A DNA stretch of 64,000 nt from Arcticibacter pallidicorallinus (GCF_003002875.1 NZ_PVTH01000008.1:86971-150970); one strand, 5' to 3'. Shown: positions 22,961-32,985, numbered from the stretch's first letter. Notes: generated from the letters alone by a model not told the origin. Program-made: numbers and translations.

Positions 22961-24142
22961 ATGAGCTATCAAGTAAATGAAAAAGGTTATTACGGCGTAT
23001 TTGGCGGAGCTTACATCCCCGAAATGCTGTATCCGAATGTCAAGGAACTGAGAGAAAAATATCTGGAATATATTCAGGACCCTAAATTTCAGGAGGAATA
23101 TCTGCAGTTGTTGAAAGACTATGTAGGACGCCCTTCTCCGCTTTATCTGGCAGAGCGTCTGTCGGCTAAATACGGTGCGAAAATATACCTGAAACGCGAA
23201 GACCTGAACCATACCGGTGCCCATAAGATCAATAATACGGTAGGTCAGATCCTTTTGGCGGAACGCCTGGGTAAAAAGCGTATCATTGCTGAAACCGGGG
23301 CGGGCCAGCATGGTGTGGCGACGGCTACGGTATGTGCGCTGAAAGGTCTGGAGTGCATCGTTTACATGGGTGCGGTCGACATCGAGCGTCAGGCTCCTAA
23401 CGTGGCACGTATGAAGATGATGGGTGCTACGGTGATCCCGGCAACTTCGGGAAGCCAGACATTGAAAGATGCTACGAATGAGGCTTTGCGCGACTGGATC
23501 AACAATCCTACGGATACGCACTATATCATCGGATCTGTGGTAGGTCCTCATCCTTACCCGGATATGGTGGCTCGTTTTCAGTCGATCATCTCCGAAGAAA
23601 CGAAATGGCAGCTGCTGGAGAAGACGGGAACATCGAGTCCGGATTACGTTCTGGCCTGCGTAGGCGGAGGCAGCAATGCGATGGGGATGTTCTACCATTT
23701 TCTGGACGATGAGCACGCCAAGCTGATCGCTATAGAAGCTGCCGGAAAGGGAGTTAACACCGGTGAGTCTGCTGCAACGACTTTGCTTGGAAAAGAAGGG
23801 GTGCTTCACGGAAGCCGCTCTATCGTGATGCAGACAGAAGACGGACAAGTAGTTGAGCCTTACTCGATTTCTGCCGGCCTGGATTATCCGGGTATCGGGC
23901 CTCAGCATGCTCACCTTCACACGTCTAAGCGTGCGCTTTATGTGAGCATCACGGATGATGAGGCTATGCAGGCTGGTTTGGAACTGGCTAAGCTGGAAGG
24001 CATTATTCCGGCTATCGAAAGCTCGCATGCGCTGGCCTACCTTTCTAAAATGGAATTTAAAGGCGATGAGACGGTTGTGGTTTGCCTGTCGGGCAGAGGC
24101 GACAAGGATCTGAGTACATATATGACCTATTTCGGACTATAA
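22961..24142 (+). CDS. trpB: Tryptophan synthase beta subunit
   Basis: TrpB, 393 residues, joins indole and L-serine to make tryptophan in a complex with TrpA. The PLP Lys89 lies in [11 protein letters not shown]; the phosphate-binding loop is [13 protein letters not shown], and [14 protein letters not shown] and LSGRGDKD are intact. This is the standard TrpB1 type that depends on TrpA. The stop codon overlaps the trpA ATG by one base. Confidence 0.98.
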   Translation: MSYQVNEKGYYGVFGGAYIPEMLYPNVKELREKYLEYIQDPKFQEEYLQLLKDYVGRPSPLYLAERLSAKYGAKIYLKREDLNHTGAHKINNTVGQILLAERLGKKRIIAETGAGQHGVATATVCALKGLECIVYMGAVDIERQAPNVARMKMMGATVIPATSGSQTLKDATNEALRDWINNPTDTHYIIGSVVGPHPYPDMVARFQSIISEETKWQLLEKTGTSSPDYVLACVGGGSNAMGMFYHFLDDEHAKLIAIEAAGKGVNTGESAATTLLGKEGVLHGSRSIVMQTEDGQVVEPYSISAGLDYPGIGPQHAHLHTSKRALYVSITDDEAMQAGLELAKLEGIIPAIESSHALAYLSKMEFKGDETVVVCLSGRGDKDLSTYMTYFGL

Positions 24143-24918
24143 TGAATAGAATAAACAAGCTTTTTGAACAAAAGAACAAATCGGTACTATCTATATATTT
24201 CACGGCGGGTTATCCTGCCTTAAATGACACGCTTGATATTGCTGAGGCTTTGGAAAAGGCGGGAGCTGACTTCCTCGAGATAGGTATCCCCTACTCAGAT
24301 CCTCTGGCAGACGGCCCGGTGATTCAAAACAGTTCGTTAACTTCCATCAGTAACGGAATGACCATTAAGGTATTGCTGGAGCAGCTTAAAGATCTGCGCA
24401 AGCGGGTAAGCATTCCGGTGTTTCTGATGGGTTATTTTAACCCGGTGTTACAATACGGGGTCGAGCGTTTCTGTGAAGCCTGCTCCGAGGTGGGTGTTGA
24501 CGGAATGATCATCCCCGATCTGCCGATGTATGAATACGAAGAGCTTTATCAGGACTGCTTTAAGAAGCATAACTTGAGCAACGTCTTCCTGATAACCCCG
24601 CAAACTTCTGACGAGCGGATTCGCCATATTGATGAGCTGACCAATGGGTTTATTTACTTACTGTCATCTGCTTCAACAACGGGCAAGAACCTCGATCTGT
24701 CTTTAAAGACAGATGAATACTTCAGCAGGATCAAAAATATGAACCTGAAGAATCCGGCCATTGTTGGCTTCGGTATCTCGGATCATGCGAGCTTTAGCAA
24801 AGCGAGTGAGTACGCTCACGGTGCAATTGTTGGGACAGCGTTTGTAAAGCTCCTTGCCACAGAAAATTACCAGGAAAAAATCCCGGCATTCATTCAGTCA
24901 CTGAAGAACCCTGCCTGA
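24142..24918 (+). CDS. trpA: Tryptophan synthase alpha subunit
   Basis: TrpA, 258 residues from the ATG at 24142, cleaves indole-3-glycerol phosphate to indole, which is channelled to TrpB. The TIM-barrel motifs include FLEIGIPYSDPLADGPVIQNSS with the catalytic acidic pair, DGMIIPDLP, and GFGISDHASFSKA; the YLLSSASTTG segment replaces the more usual YLLSRAGVTG, a change common in Bacteroidota. The TAATG overlap with trpB fixes the start; longer in-frame readings from 24082 are inside trpB and lack homology. Confidence 0.96.
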   Translation: MNRINKLFEQKNKSVLSIYFTAGYPALNDTLDIAEALEKAGADFLEIGIPYSDPLADGPVIQNSSLTSISNGMTIKVLLEQLKDLRKRVSIPVFLMGYFNPVLQYGVERFCEACSEVGVDGMIIPDLPMYEYEELYQDCFKKHNLSNVFLITPQTSDERIRHIDELTNGFIYLLSSASTTGKNLDLSLKTDEYFSRIKNMNLKNPAIVGFGISDHASFSKASEYAHGAIVGTAFVKLLATENYQEKIPAFIQSLKNPA

Positions 24919-24924
24919 TAAATC

Positions 24925-24967
24925 CAAGCGGTTTTACACGGGCAAATAACCCTTGTAAAACCGCTTG
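24925..24967 (+). terminator. Hairpin terminator after trpA
   Basis: Arms 24925-24938 (CAAGCGGTTTTACA) and 24954-24967 pair perfectly, with an inner GGG/CCC pair extending the stem. It begins 6 bases after the trpA stop and closes the operon. No strong U run follows, as is common in this phylum. Confidence 0.75.
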
Positions 24968-25056
24968 ATATACTGAAGCCAAATTTCGCAGATCCTCCAA
25001 AACAAATCGACGCTTTATTGATTAACTTTTTGACAGTTAGTCATTAAACATCGTTC

Positions 25057-27612
25057 ATGAAAGTTTGGTATCAGCTCAGCAAAGAAGAGGTCTTAAAAGA
25101 ACTCCATACCGGCAGCTCCGGCCTTAGCAACTCCTCCATTCCTGCTCTTCAGGAAAAGTTTGGCAAAAACACCCTTAAGGAAGCTCAGCAAAAAAGCAAA
25201 CTCAGCATACTTCTATCCCAGTTTAAAGATGTAATGATCATCATCCTGATCGTTGCGGCTGTTATATCGTTCCTGGTTGGCGAACATACCGACGCTTATG
25301 TGATTCTGGCTATCATCATCGGAAATGCCTGGATCGGGTATACGCAGGAATATAACGCCGAAGAGTCGGTTCGTATGCTGCAGAAAATGTCGGCCCAGTC
25401 GGCCCTGGTTTTGCGCGACGGTCATCCAACCGAACTGGAAGCTTCAGAAGTTGTCCCCGGTGACATTATCTTACTGGAAGCGGGTGACATTGTACCGGCT
25501 GATGGCAGGCTTCTGGAGTCGAGCTCGCTCAAAACCGAGGAAGCTGCCCTTACGGGGGAAAGTCATTCGGTCGAGAAGATCACCGAAAGTATCTCCGAGG
25601 ATGACCTTCTTCCGGGCGACCAGCACAATATGGTATTCAAGGGTACAACCGTTAGCAACGGAACGGGGAAGGTTGTGATAACAGGCACCGGAATGGATAC
25701 GGAGATAGGCAAGATAGCGGGATTGCTGGAGGTAAAAGACCAGCAGACTCCGCTGCAGAAAAGACTTGCGGTTTTCAGCAAACAGCTTGCGGTTATCGTG
25801 GTGGTGATTTGTCTGATTGTCTTCGGTTTTGGCCTCTGGCGCGGTGAGCCTGCATTTGCGATGTTCCTGACGGCCTTGTCACTTGCTGTTGCTGCACTCC
25901 CGGAGGCGCTTCCGGCGGTCATTACCATAGGCTTAGCTGGTGGTGCGCGCAGGATGGTAAAACAGAATGCGCTGGTGCGGATGCTGCCGGCGGTGGAGAC
26001 GCTGGGTTCTGTAACCTATATCTGCAGTGACAAAACCGGGACGCTGACACAGAACGTGATGACAGTGGAGATGTTTCAGGCAGTCGATGAGCAGGAAGAT
26101 TTGCTGCTCCATGCGATGATACTGAACAATGAGGTACGCTATTCTGCTGAGGGCGAACTGCTCGGCGACTCGACTGAAACAGCCCTGGTTAGCTATGCGA
26201 ACGAACGTGGCAATACCAGGGAAGATTCCGAAGGGCGGTATCCCCTGGTTGGAAAGACTCCTTTTGATTCTGTGCGTATGCGCATGAGCACGCTGCATGA
26301 GCATGATGGGAAATGGATCCTGTTTGTGAAAGGCGCTCCGGCAAAAGTCGCCGAGGTGCTCAGCAACCAGTATGACTCGCAGAAGGATGAATGGCTGGAC
26401 CTTAACCGGGAATGGGCTGCAGAGGGCTTGAGGGTGTTGTTTTTTGCTTACCGGAAATTTGATGAGAAGCCGGAACTTCAGGAGAAACTGGAAAGCGAAC
26501 TCGATTTTCTGGGTATGGTTGCGATGATCGATCCACCAAGAGAGGAGGTGATTGACGCCGTACGGGAATGCCAGACGGCGGGAATCAGGTCGGTTATGAT
26601 CACGGGCGACCAGCCATTAACCGCTCTGGCGATTGCTTCACGGCTAAACATTGTCAGCGAGGGCAATGCCGCAAGCAGAACCGGCGTTGAACTTTCGCAA
26701 ATGTCTGAAGAGGAACTGAGGCGCGACATTAAAGATATTGCGGTCTTCGCCCGGGTGTCTCCGGAACAGAAGCTGAACATTGTGAAAGCGCTGCAGGCGA
26801 ATGGTGAGTTTGTGGCCATGACGGGTGATGGTGTGAATGACGCGCCTTCGCTGAAGCAGGCGAATATAGGCGTAGCGATGGGGATCACGGGCACCGATGT
26901 TACGAAGGAAGCTTCGGACATGATCCTTCTTGACGATAACTTCGCCACGATAGTGAAGGCGGTCAAGGAAGGCCGGAGGATTTACGACAACATCAGAAAG
27001 TTTGTTCTGTATGTGCTCTCCTGCAATCTGGGGGAGATCCTGGTGATCTTTCTGGCGCCTTTTCTGGGTTTCCCGATTCCGCTCCTTCCCATCCATATCT
27101 TGTGGATAAACCTGGTAACGGACGGGCTTCCCGGCCTTGCACTTGCGGCGGAGCCTGCGGAGAAAGATATTATGAACCGCCCTCCCCGGCCGCCACAGGA
27201 AAACCTGTTTGCGGGTGGACTGGTTAAAAAGATCCTGGCAACGGGAATTGTATTGGCCGCGGCAGCACTGTTTACGCAGTACTATGCCATCAGTCACGGC
27301 TATGATACCGCTACTCAGCAAACGATGGTATTCACCGTGCTTTGTTTCACTCAGCTAGTGAATGCGCTTTCTGTTCGGTCATCAGGCAGCAGTATGTTTT
27401 CCAAATCAATTTTCTCTAATGCAGGGATGTGGGGAGCGATTGCGCTTACCGTGGTGTTGCAGCTGCTGATCATCTATGTACCGGCAATCGATTTTATTTT
27501 CAAAACGAAGCCTTTGGATCTGAAAGCCTTTGAAATCATCATGAGCATTACGGCAGCCTCGGCAATTGCGATAGAGCTGATCAAATACCTGACAAGGCCT
27601 AAGCGGACTTAG
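25057..27612 (+). CDS. Cation-transporting P-type ATPase (P-II, calcium-pump-like)
   Basis: A full-length 851-residue P-type ATPase. It has the N-terminal cation-ATPase domain, the A-domain TGES loop (ALTGESHSVEK), the membrane PEALP motif (the P-II signature region), the phosphorylation site Asp325 in SDKTGTLTQN, the nucleotide-domain KGAP, the TGDGVND hinge, and C-terminal membrane segments. The overall pattern fits the PacL/SERCA-like branch that exports Ca2+ or Mn2+, though Na+/K+ exporters share these features. It stands alone between trpA and recQ and overlaps recQ's 3' end by 4 bases on the opposite strand. Confidence 0.93.
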   Translation: MKVWYQLSKEEVLKELHTGSSGLSNSSIPALQEKFGKNTLKEAQQKSKLSILLSQFKDVMIIILIVAAVISFLVGEHTDAYVILAIIIGNAWIGYTQEYNAEESVRMLQKMSAQSALVLRDGHPTELEASEVVPGDIILLEAGDIVPADGRLLESSSLKTEEAALTGESHSVEKITESISEDDLLPGDQHNMVFKGTTVSNGTGKVVITGTGMDTEIGKIAGLLEVKDQQTPLQKRLAVFSKQLAVIVVVICLIVFGFGLWRGEPAFAMFLTALSLAVAALPEALPAVITIGLAGGARRMVKQNALVRMLPAVETLGSVTYICSDKTGTLTQNVMTVEMFQAVDEQEDLLLHAMILNNEVRYSAEGELLGDSTETALVSYANERGNTREDSEGRYPLVGKTPFDSVRMRMSTLHEHDGKWILFVKGAPAKVAEVLSNQYDSQKDEWLDLNREWAAEGLRVLFFAYRKFDEKPELQEKLESELDFLGMVAMIDPPREEVIDAVRECQTAGIRSVMITGDQPLTALAIASRLNIVSEGNAASRTGVELSQMSEEELRRDIKDIAVFARVSPEQKLNIVKALQANGEFVAMTGDGVNDAPSLKQANIGVAMGITGTDVTKEASDMILLDDNFATIVKAVKEGRRIYDNIRKFVLYVLSCNLGEILVIFLAPFLGFPIPLLPIHILWINLVTDGLPGLALAAEPAEKDIMNRPPRPPQENLFAGGLVKKILATGIVLAAAALFTQYYAISHGYDTATQQTMVFTVLCFTQLVNALSVRSSGSSMFSKSIFSNAGMWGAIALTVVLQLLIIYVPAIDFIFKTKPLDLKAFEIIMSITAASAIAIELIKYLTRPKRT

Positions 27613-29501
27613 ATATAGTATTTTTCTCCGTCGGTTTTTATCTTCCCGGCGTCCAACAGGTTACGCAGGACGGCGACGCGCTCCTTTTCGGTGCCTGAAT
27701 GCAAGGCGCTGATCAGCTCCTCGAGGTTGAGGTGATGACCGGAGAGGGTATCGACCAGTTCATAGGTAATCTGTTCGTTCAGGCCTGCAGTAGCGGCATT
27801 TCTTTTTTCTTCCAGGCAGACATCGCAGGTACCGCACTTCTCGGCGTTGGGCTCATTAAAGTAGCGAAGGAGCGTCACGCTTCTGCATGTTTTCGTTTCC
27901 GCGTAATGCAGCATCGCATGGATTTGCGCGGTCATGGTTTCCTTACGCTCTTTCATGTATCTGGTATCCAGGAACATGCTTCCGGCTTCCATTCGTGCTC
28001 TTAAATATTGCAGCTGAGGCTTATCTGTTTGTGGCAGGTAACTCAATAGTTTGTAATCCTGAAGCTTGTTGAGCATAGACACCACTTCATCGAGGCTTTT
28101 GCCGGTCTTTTTGGCGATCTCGAATTCCTGAATAGCCGTGTACGTCTCAAACATCCCGCCGTAGGAACGTAACATGACTTTAATGAAGGAGTCATAGAAC
28201 GCATTTTCGATCTGGAAGCGGTAAAGCTCCTCTGAAGATACTTCTATCTGTACTCTGGCAGGCAGATAAACGCTCTCGCTGAGCATCAGATAGCCGTCAT
28301 GCTCGAGAAACTTCAGGGCGTTGATGGTCTTTACGGCGTCGAGTTTGAAGCGGGAGCAGAAATCGCCGATGTCAAAATCAAGGATCAGCCCTTCACCCGC
28401 ACAGTGAGCGACCTGATAATAGTTACCCAGACATTGGTACACGTGCCGGATCTCCTGTACTGGCGGAAATTTAAGTTCCAGCCTTTTTTCGAGCAACTCG
28501 CGGTCGCCGGGATTATAAAGCAGAACGGCATAGGCCTTCTTCTCGTCGCGTCCTCCGCGTCCTGCTTCCTGGTAGTAGGCTTCGAGACTCTCGGGAACAT
28601 CCATGTGCACAACAAAGCGAACGTCTGGTTTATCGATACCCATTCCGAAAGCGTTGGTGGCAACGATGACGCGCAGCTGTCCTTTCATCCAGGCGAGCTG
28701 CTTTTGAGTTCTCTGCGGAGTATCAAGTCCCGCATGATAGAAATCGGCCTTTATACCGGCGCTGTTGAGGAGCCGGGAGATCTCCTGAGTTTCCCGTCGG
28801 TTTCTGACGTAAACAATACCTGTTCCCTGAACATTATGGGCGACGGAAAGCAACTTCCGAACCTTATTTTCTTCCTGCGAAACGACATAGCTCAAGTTTG
28901 CACGACTAAAACTTTTAGAGAGCACGTTAGTGGCTTTGAAGGCCAGCTTTTCCTGAATATCGGCAATGACGCGCACGGTGGCAGTGGCTGTAAGGGCCAG
29001 GATGGGCACCTTCGGCTGAAGTTGTCGCAGCTCGGCCAGCTGCAGGTAGGGAGGTCTGAAATCATAACCCCACTGGGAAATGCAATGTGCCTCGTCGATA
29101 GCGATCAGGTTCACTTTCATATAGCTGATCCGCTCGCGGACAAGGGACGACAGCAGGCGTTCGGGAGAGACGTAGAGAAACTTGATATTGCCGTACACGC
29201 AATTGTCGAGAAGAATATCCACTTCACGTTTGGACATTCCGGAGACGAGGGAGACAGCTTCGATTCCCTTATCCTTGAGCGCTTCTACCTGGTCCTTCAT
29301 CAGGGCTATCAGCGGCGATACGACGATGCAAATTCCGGGCTGTACGAGCGCCGGGACCTGGAAACAGACGGACTTCCCTCCTCCCGTCGGCATAAGGGCA
29401 AGCGTATCCCTTCCTTCTAACACGGATCGGATGATGTCTTCCTGCAGGGGCCTGAAGGAGTCAAAGTTCCAGTATGCCTTAAGTGCCTCGTATATGGTCA
29501 T
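27609..29501 (-). CDS. recQ: ATP-dependent DNA helicase RecQ
   Basis: RecQ of about 630 residues. Helicase motifs are clear: motif 0 FRPLQEDII, Walker A LMPTGGGKS, DEAH in IAIDEAHCISQWGYDFRP, SAT-like LTATATVRV, and the QxxGRxGR motif YQEAGRGGRD. A zinc-binding set (CRSVTLLRYFNE...CGTCDVC) follows. No HRDC domain can be recognised. I take the ATG at 29501 as the start; earlier in-frame ATGs at 29513 and 29561 add residues without family resemblance. It unwinds forked and structured DNA during recombination repair. Confidence 0.94.
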   Translation of the reverse strand: MTIYEALKAYWNFDSFRPLQEDIIRSVLEGRDTLALMPTGGGKSVCFQVPALVQPGICIVVSPLIALMKDQVEALKDKGIEAVSLVSGMSKREVDILLDNCVYGNIKFLYVSPERLLSSLVRERISYMKVNLIAIDEAHCISQWGYDFRPPYLQLAELRQLQPKVPILALTATATVRVIADIQEKLAFKATNVLSKSFSRANLSYVVSQEENKVRKLLSVAHNVQGTGIVYVRNRRETQEISRLLNSAGIKADFYHAGLDTPQRTQKQLAWMKGQLRVIVATNAFGMGIDKPDVRFVVHMDVPESLEAYYQEAGRGGRDEKKAYAVLLYNPGDRELLEKRLELKFPPVQEIRHVYQCLGNYYQVAHCAGEGLILDFDIGDFCSRFKLDAVKTINALKFLEHDGYLMLSESVYLPARVQIEVSSEELYRFQIENAFYDSFIKVMLRSYGGMFETYTAIQEFEIAKKTGKSLDEVVSMLNKLQDYKLLSYLPQTDKPQLQYLRARMEAGSMFLDTRYMKERKETMTAQIHAMLHYAETKTCRSVTLLRYFNEPNAEKCGTCDVCLEEKRNAATAGLNEQITYELVDTLSGHHLNLEELISALHSGTEKERVAVLRNLLDAGKIKTDGEKYYI

Positions 29502-29598
29502 GGCTTCAAACATACATATTTTTTGTGCGTTGATATGAACACGGCAATCGGCAGGGGTCAAACTTTAATGACAATCCCTGCCTTGTGGGATAAGAGCG

Positions 29599-29606
29599 TA
29601 TATTTG
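29599..29606 (+). promoter_or_regulatory. -7 promoter box TATATTTG upstream of the amidohydrolase gene
   Basis: TATATTTG matches TAnnTTTG exactly and lies 21 bases before the ATG at 29628, the right distance for a short leader. No clear -33 TTG at the standard spacing. Confidence 0.5.
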
Positions 29607-29627
29607 CACAGCTTAGGGACATACATA

Positions 29628-32600
29628 ATGAAAAGATACACACTGATATTGTTTACACTGCTTTTTCAATACGCATCTGCACAGGTTAAGTCGAATTGGA
29701 ACGTAGAAAAACCGGGAGGACCAACCAAAGCAGTTTCTTTTAGCACTGATGAAGGGACATGGATGAATCTGGACGTCAGTCCGGATGGTAAAGAAATTGT
29801 GTTTGACCTGCTGGGTGATATTTATAAGATGCCTATATCTGGGGGCAGGGCGACCTTACTTTCGGGCGGCAATGCGTTTGATGTACAGCCCCGCTTCAGT
29901 CCGAACGGCAAACAAATCTCCTATACCAGCGACCGTGAGGGCGGCGACAATATCTGGGTGATGAACAGCAACGGATCAGGTAAGCGTGCTGTATCGAAGG
30001 AAACCTTCAGGCTGCTGAATAATGCAGTATGGACGCCCGATAATCAGTTCCTTATCGCCAGGAAGCACTTTACCAATACCCGTTCTCTTGGAGCAGGCGA
30101 AATGTGGATGTACCATATTTCGGGGGGCGAAGGTGTGCAGCTGACGAAACGCAAAAATGATCAGCAGGATGCCGGCGAACCGGAAGTGTCCCACGACGGG
30201 AAATATATCTATTACAGTGAAGATGTGAGTCCGGGCCCCTACTTTCAGTACAATAAAGATCCGAACGGGGAAATCTATGCTATCAAACGGTTGAACCGCG
30301 AAACCGGAGAGACAGAAAAAGTAACAGGTGGGCCGGGAGGCGCAGTACGTCCACGCGTATCGCCGGATGGGAAGTTGCTTGCTTTTGTAAGAAGGGCAAG
30401 GCTTAAATCGGTGCTCTATCTGCATGATCTGAACACTGGAGAAGAGTGGCCTGTTTATGATGACCTGTCCCGCGATCAGCAGGAGACATGGGCGATCTTT
30501 GGCGTTTATCCGAACTTTGCCTTTACTCCCGACAGCAAGAACATCATCTTTTATGCCAAGGGAAAGATCAGGAATCTGGATATCCTTACGCAGACGGTAA
30601 GTATTATTCCTTTTGAAGTCAACTCTTCACATGTTATTGCCGAAGTCCTTCATTTTGAACACCAGGTCTTTAATGAGGAATTTGATTCGAGGATGATCAG
30701 GCAGCTGGCTACCTCTCCTGATGGAAAGATGATTGCTTTCAATTCAGGGGGATTCGTCTACCTGAAGGAACTGCCTAACGGTCAGCCTAAGCGTATCTCT
30801 ACGGGCACAGCGTTTGAGTTTGATCCTAATTTCAGTCCGGACGGCAAGTCAATGGTTTATGTTGCCTGGACAGACGAAGACAAGGCTTCTATCAGGAAAC
30901 TTGACCTCCAGACGCTCGAGTCACAACCTCTGACCTCTGAAAAAGGGTTTTATTATACGCCTCGCTACTCCAACAAAGGAGACAAAATTATATATGCAAA
31001 GGGGGGAGGCAACCATATGTTGGGATATACCCATGGAAAGAATCCGGGGATCTATATCATTTCTGCTAATGGAGGAACGCCTCAGAAAGTTGTCGGCAAA
31101 GGGGTCGATCCGTATTTCAACGGAAACGACTCGCGTGTATTTTTCCAGAGCACACATGAAGGCAAAAAAGCTTTTATGAGTGTGGACCTGAGCGGCGGCA
31201 GTGAGCGTGTGCACTACCATTCCCAGTACGCCAGTCAGTTTGCGCCTAGTCCGGATGGCAAATGGCTTGCTTTCACTGAGTTGTTCAACGCTTATATCAC
31301 CCCTCTGCTGAACACGGCCAACGGCATTGAGCTGTCGGCAACCAACAAGTCGCTGCCGGTAACCAAGGTGACGCGTGACGCGGGGATTTATCTTCATTGG
31401 AGCCACGACAGCAAGAACCTGAACTGGACACTCGGTTCGCAGTATTTTAGCAGACAGGTAAAGAATACCTTCAGTTTTGCTGAGGGTGCACCCAATAACC
31501 TTCCTCCTATCGACACCTCGGGCGTTGAAATCGGTCTGAAGATCAAAAGCGACCTTCCGGAAGGCAAGATCGCTTTTACAAACGCACGGATCATTACGAT
31601 GAAGGGTAAAGAAGTAATTAAAAAAGGAACGATCGTGATAGAGGGTAACCGTATCACGGCCGTCGGTCCGGCGGATCAGGTGAAGGTTCCGGATGATGCG
31701 AAAGTGATCAGCGCGGACAACCAGACCATTATGCCTGGGCTGGTAGATGTGCATGCTCATCTGCCTACCAGTCCGGACGGAATCTCTCCTCAACAAGACT
31801 GGAGTTACTATGCCAACCTCGCTTATGGCGTAACAACGGCACATGACCCTTCCAGCAACACGGAGATGGTCTTAAGTCAGGCTGAAATGGTGAGGGCAGG
31901 AACAATAAAAGGACCGCGGATATATTCTACCGGCACTATTTTGTATGGTGCGGATGGCGACTTCAAGGCGGTGATCAATAGTGCTGACGATGCACGCTCG
32001 CACCTGAGAAGATTAAAGATGTCGGGCGCCTTTTCAGTAAAATCGTACAACCAGCCCAGAAGAGAGCAGCGCCAGCAGATCATACAAGCGGCCAGGGAGC
32101 TGAAGATGGAGGTATTCCCGGAAGGCGGCTCTACGTTCTTTACCAATATGTCGATGATCCTGGACGGGCATAGCGGCATTGAGCACAATATACCGGTTAT
32201 ACCGGTTTATAAAGACGTTAAATCGCTATGGAACGCCAGCAAATCGGGGTACACTCCTACACTGATCGTTAGTTATGGCTCACAGTCGGGAGAAAACTTC
32301 TGGTACGACCGCACAAACGTCTGGGAGAACGACAAACTGCTAAGCTTCACTCCCAGAGGCATTATTGACAGCCGTTCAAGACGGAGGACGACCTCTGAAT
32401 TTGGCGACTACGGGCATATCGAAGTGTCGAAAGCCGTGAAATATATAGCCGACGGAGGCACGAAGATTAACTTAGGTTCTCACGGACAGATTCAGGGTCT
32501 CGGAGCACATTGGGAGCTCTGGATGCTGGCTCAGGGCGGCATGGCTGCGCATGACATCCTCCGTGCGAGTACGATCAACGGCGCATCCTACCTCGGAATG

Positions 32601-32864
32601 TCGAAAGAGATAGGATCCCTTGAACCGGGTAAACTTGCGGATCTGATCGTCCTGGACGCCAATCCACTGGATGATATCAGAAATACAGATAAGATCAGGT
32701 CGGTAATGGTAAATGGTCGGCTGTTTGACGCACAGACCATGAACGAGGAAGGAAATCATCCGATGCAACATGCAAAATTCTGGTGGCAACAAATTAAGGG
32801 TGACACCATGGGACCTGAAGGAGCGTCAGATACCTTTATTTTTACACATCCGAAGTGCGATTAA
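29628..32864 (+). CDS. Secreted TolB-type propeller fused to an amidohydrolase
   Basis: About 1078 residues from the ATG at 29628, which gives a signal peptide ending in SAQ. Residues roughly 30-640 are repeated beta-propeller blades of the TolB/WD40-like type, each with an SPDGK-like signature (SPNGKQIS, SPDGKLLA, SPDGKSMV, SPDGKWLA). From about 680 an amidohydrolase domain follows, with the metal motif VDVHAHLP and later His residues in GHSGIEHN. Such fusions are widespread in Bacteroidota and are annotated as imidazolonepropionase- or prolidase-like; the substrate is unknown, though the blades suggest a peptide. It should be secreted to the periplasm or outside. Confidence 0.88.
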   Translation: MKRYTLILFTLLFQYASAQVKSNWNVEKPGGPTKAVSFSTDEGTWMNLDVSPDGKEIVFDLLGDIYKMPISGGRATLLSGGNAFDVQPRFSPNGKQISYTSDREGGDNIWVMNSNGSGKRAVSKETFRLLNNAVWTPDNQFLIARKHFTNTRSLGAGEMWMYHISGGEGVQLTKRKNDQQDAGEPEVSHDGKYIYYSEDVSPGPYFQYNKDPNGEIYAIKRLNRETGETEKVTGGPGGAVRPRVSPDGKLLAFVRRARLKSVLYLHDLNTGEEWPVYDDLSRDQQETWAIFGVYPNFAFTPDSKNIIFYAKGKIRNLDILTQTVSIIPFEVNSSHVIAEVLHFEHQVFNEEFDSRMIRQLATSPDGKMIAFNSGGFVYLKELPNGQPKRISTGTAFEFDPNFSPDGKSMVYVAWTDEDKASIRKLDLQTLESQPLTSEKGFYYTPRYSNKGDKIIYAKGGGNHMLGYTHGKNPGIYIISANGGTPQKVVGKGVDPYFNGNDSRVFFQSTHEGKKAFMSVDLSGGSERVHYHSQYASQFAPSPDGKWLAFTELFNAYITPLLNTANGIELSATNKSLPVTKVTRDAGIYLHWSHDSKNLNWTLGSQYFSRQVKNTFSFAEGAPNNLPPIDTSGVEIGLKIKSDLPEGKIAFTNARIITMKGKEVIKKGTIVIEGNRITAVGPADQVKVPDDAKVISADNQTIMPGLVDVHAHLPTSPDGISPQQDWSYYANLAYGVTTAHDPSSNTEMVLSQAEMVRAGTIKGPRIYSTGTILYGADGDFKAVINSADDARSHLRRLKMSGAFSVKSYNQPRREQRQQIIQAARELKMEVFPEGGSTFFTNMSMILDGHSGIEHNIPVIPVYKDVKSLWNASKSGYTPTLIVSYGSQSGENFWYDRTNVWENDKLLSFTPRGIIDSRSRRRTTSEFGDYGHIEVSKAVKYIADGGTKINLGSHGQIQGLGAHWELWMLAQGGMAAHDILRASTINGASYLGMSKEIGSLEPGKLADLIVLDANPLDDIRNTDKIRSVMVNGRLFDAQTMNEEGNHPMQHAKFWWQQIKGDTMGPEGASDTFIFTHPKCD

Positions 32865-32899
32865 GGCTTCTTAAGTTTTTAATTTAGCCAAATTGCTCG

Positions 32900-32907
32900 T
32901 ATTTTTG
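32900..32907 (+). promoter_or_regulatory. -7 promoter box TATTTTTG upstream of the C1 peptidase
   Basis: TATTTTTG fits TAnnTTTG exactly and lies upstream of a strong hairpin (32921-32967), which would then be in the 5' leader of the peptidase mRNA. Confidence 0.42.
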
Positions 32908-32920
32908 ATTTATCAAAGAG

Positions 32921-32967
32921 AAATGCTCCTGTAAATTAGTGATCATCGCTTATTTGCAGGAGCATTT
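32921..32967 (+). terminator. 16-bp hairpin between amidohydrolase and C1 peptidase genes
   Basis: Arms 32921-32936 and 32952-32967 pair over 16 bp with one G-T pair. It lies 56 bases after the amidohydrolase stop and 18 bases before the peptidase ATG, so it could end the first gene or, if the box at 32900 is a real promoter, form a structured leader of the second. Confidence 0.65.
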
Positions 32968-32985
32968 GTAATCATTAACTAAAGA

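Noticed and set aside
22925..24028. A 367-residue open frame on the minus strand opposite trpB
   Set aside because: It lies wholly inside trpB, is rich in Arg/His/Ser as expected for an antisense frame of a coding gene, and shows no family motif.
28299..29420. A 373-residue plus-strand open frame inside recQ
   Set aside because: Antisense to intact recQ helicase motifs; no recognisable domain and no start signal.
30921..31844. A 307-residue minus-strand open frame
   Set aside because: Antisense to the propeller/amidohydrolase gene; composition is typical of a shadow frame.
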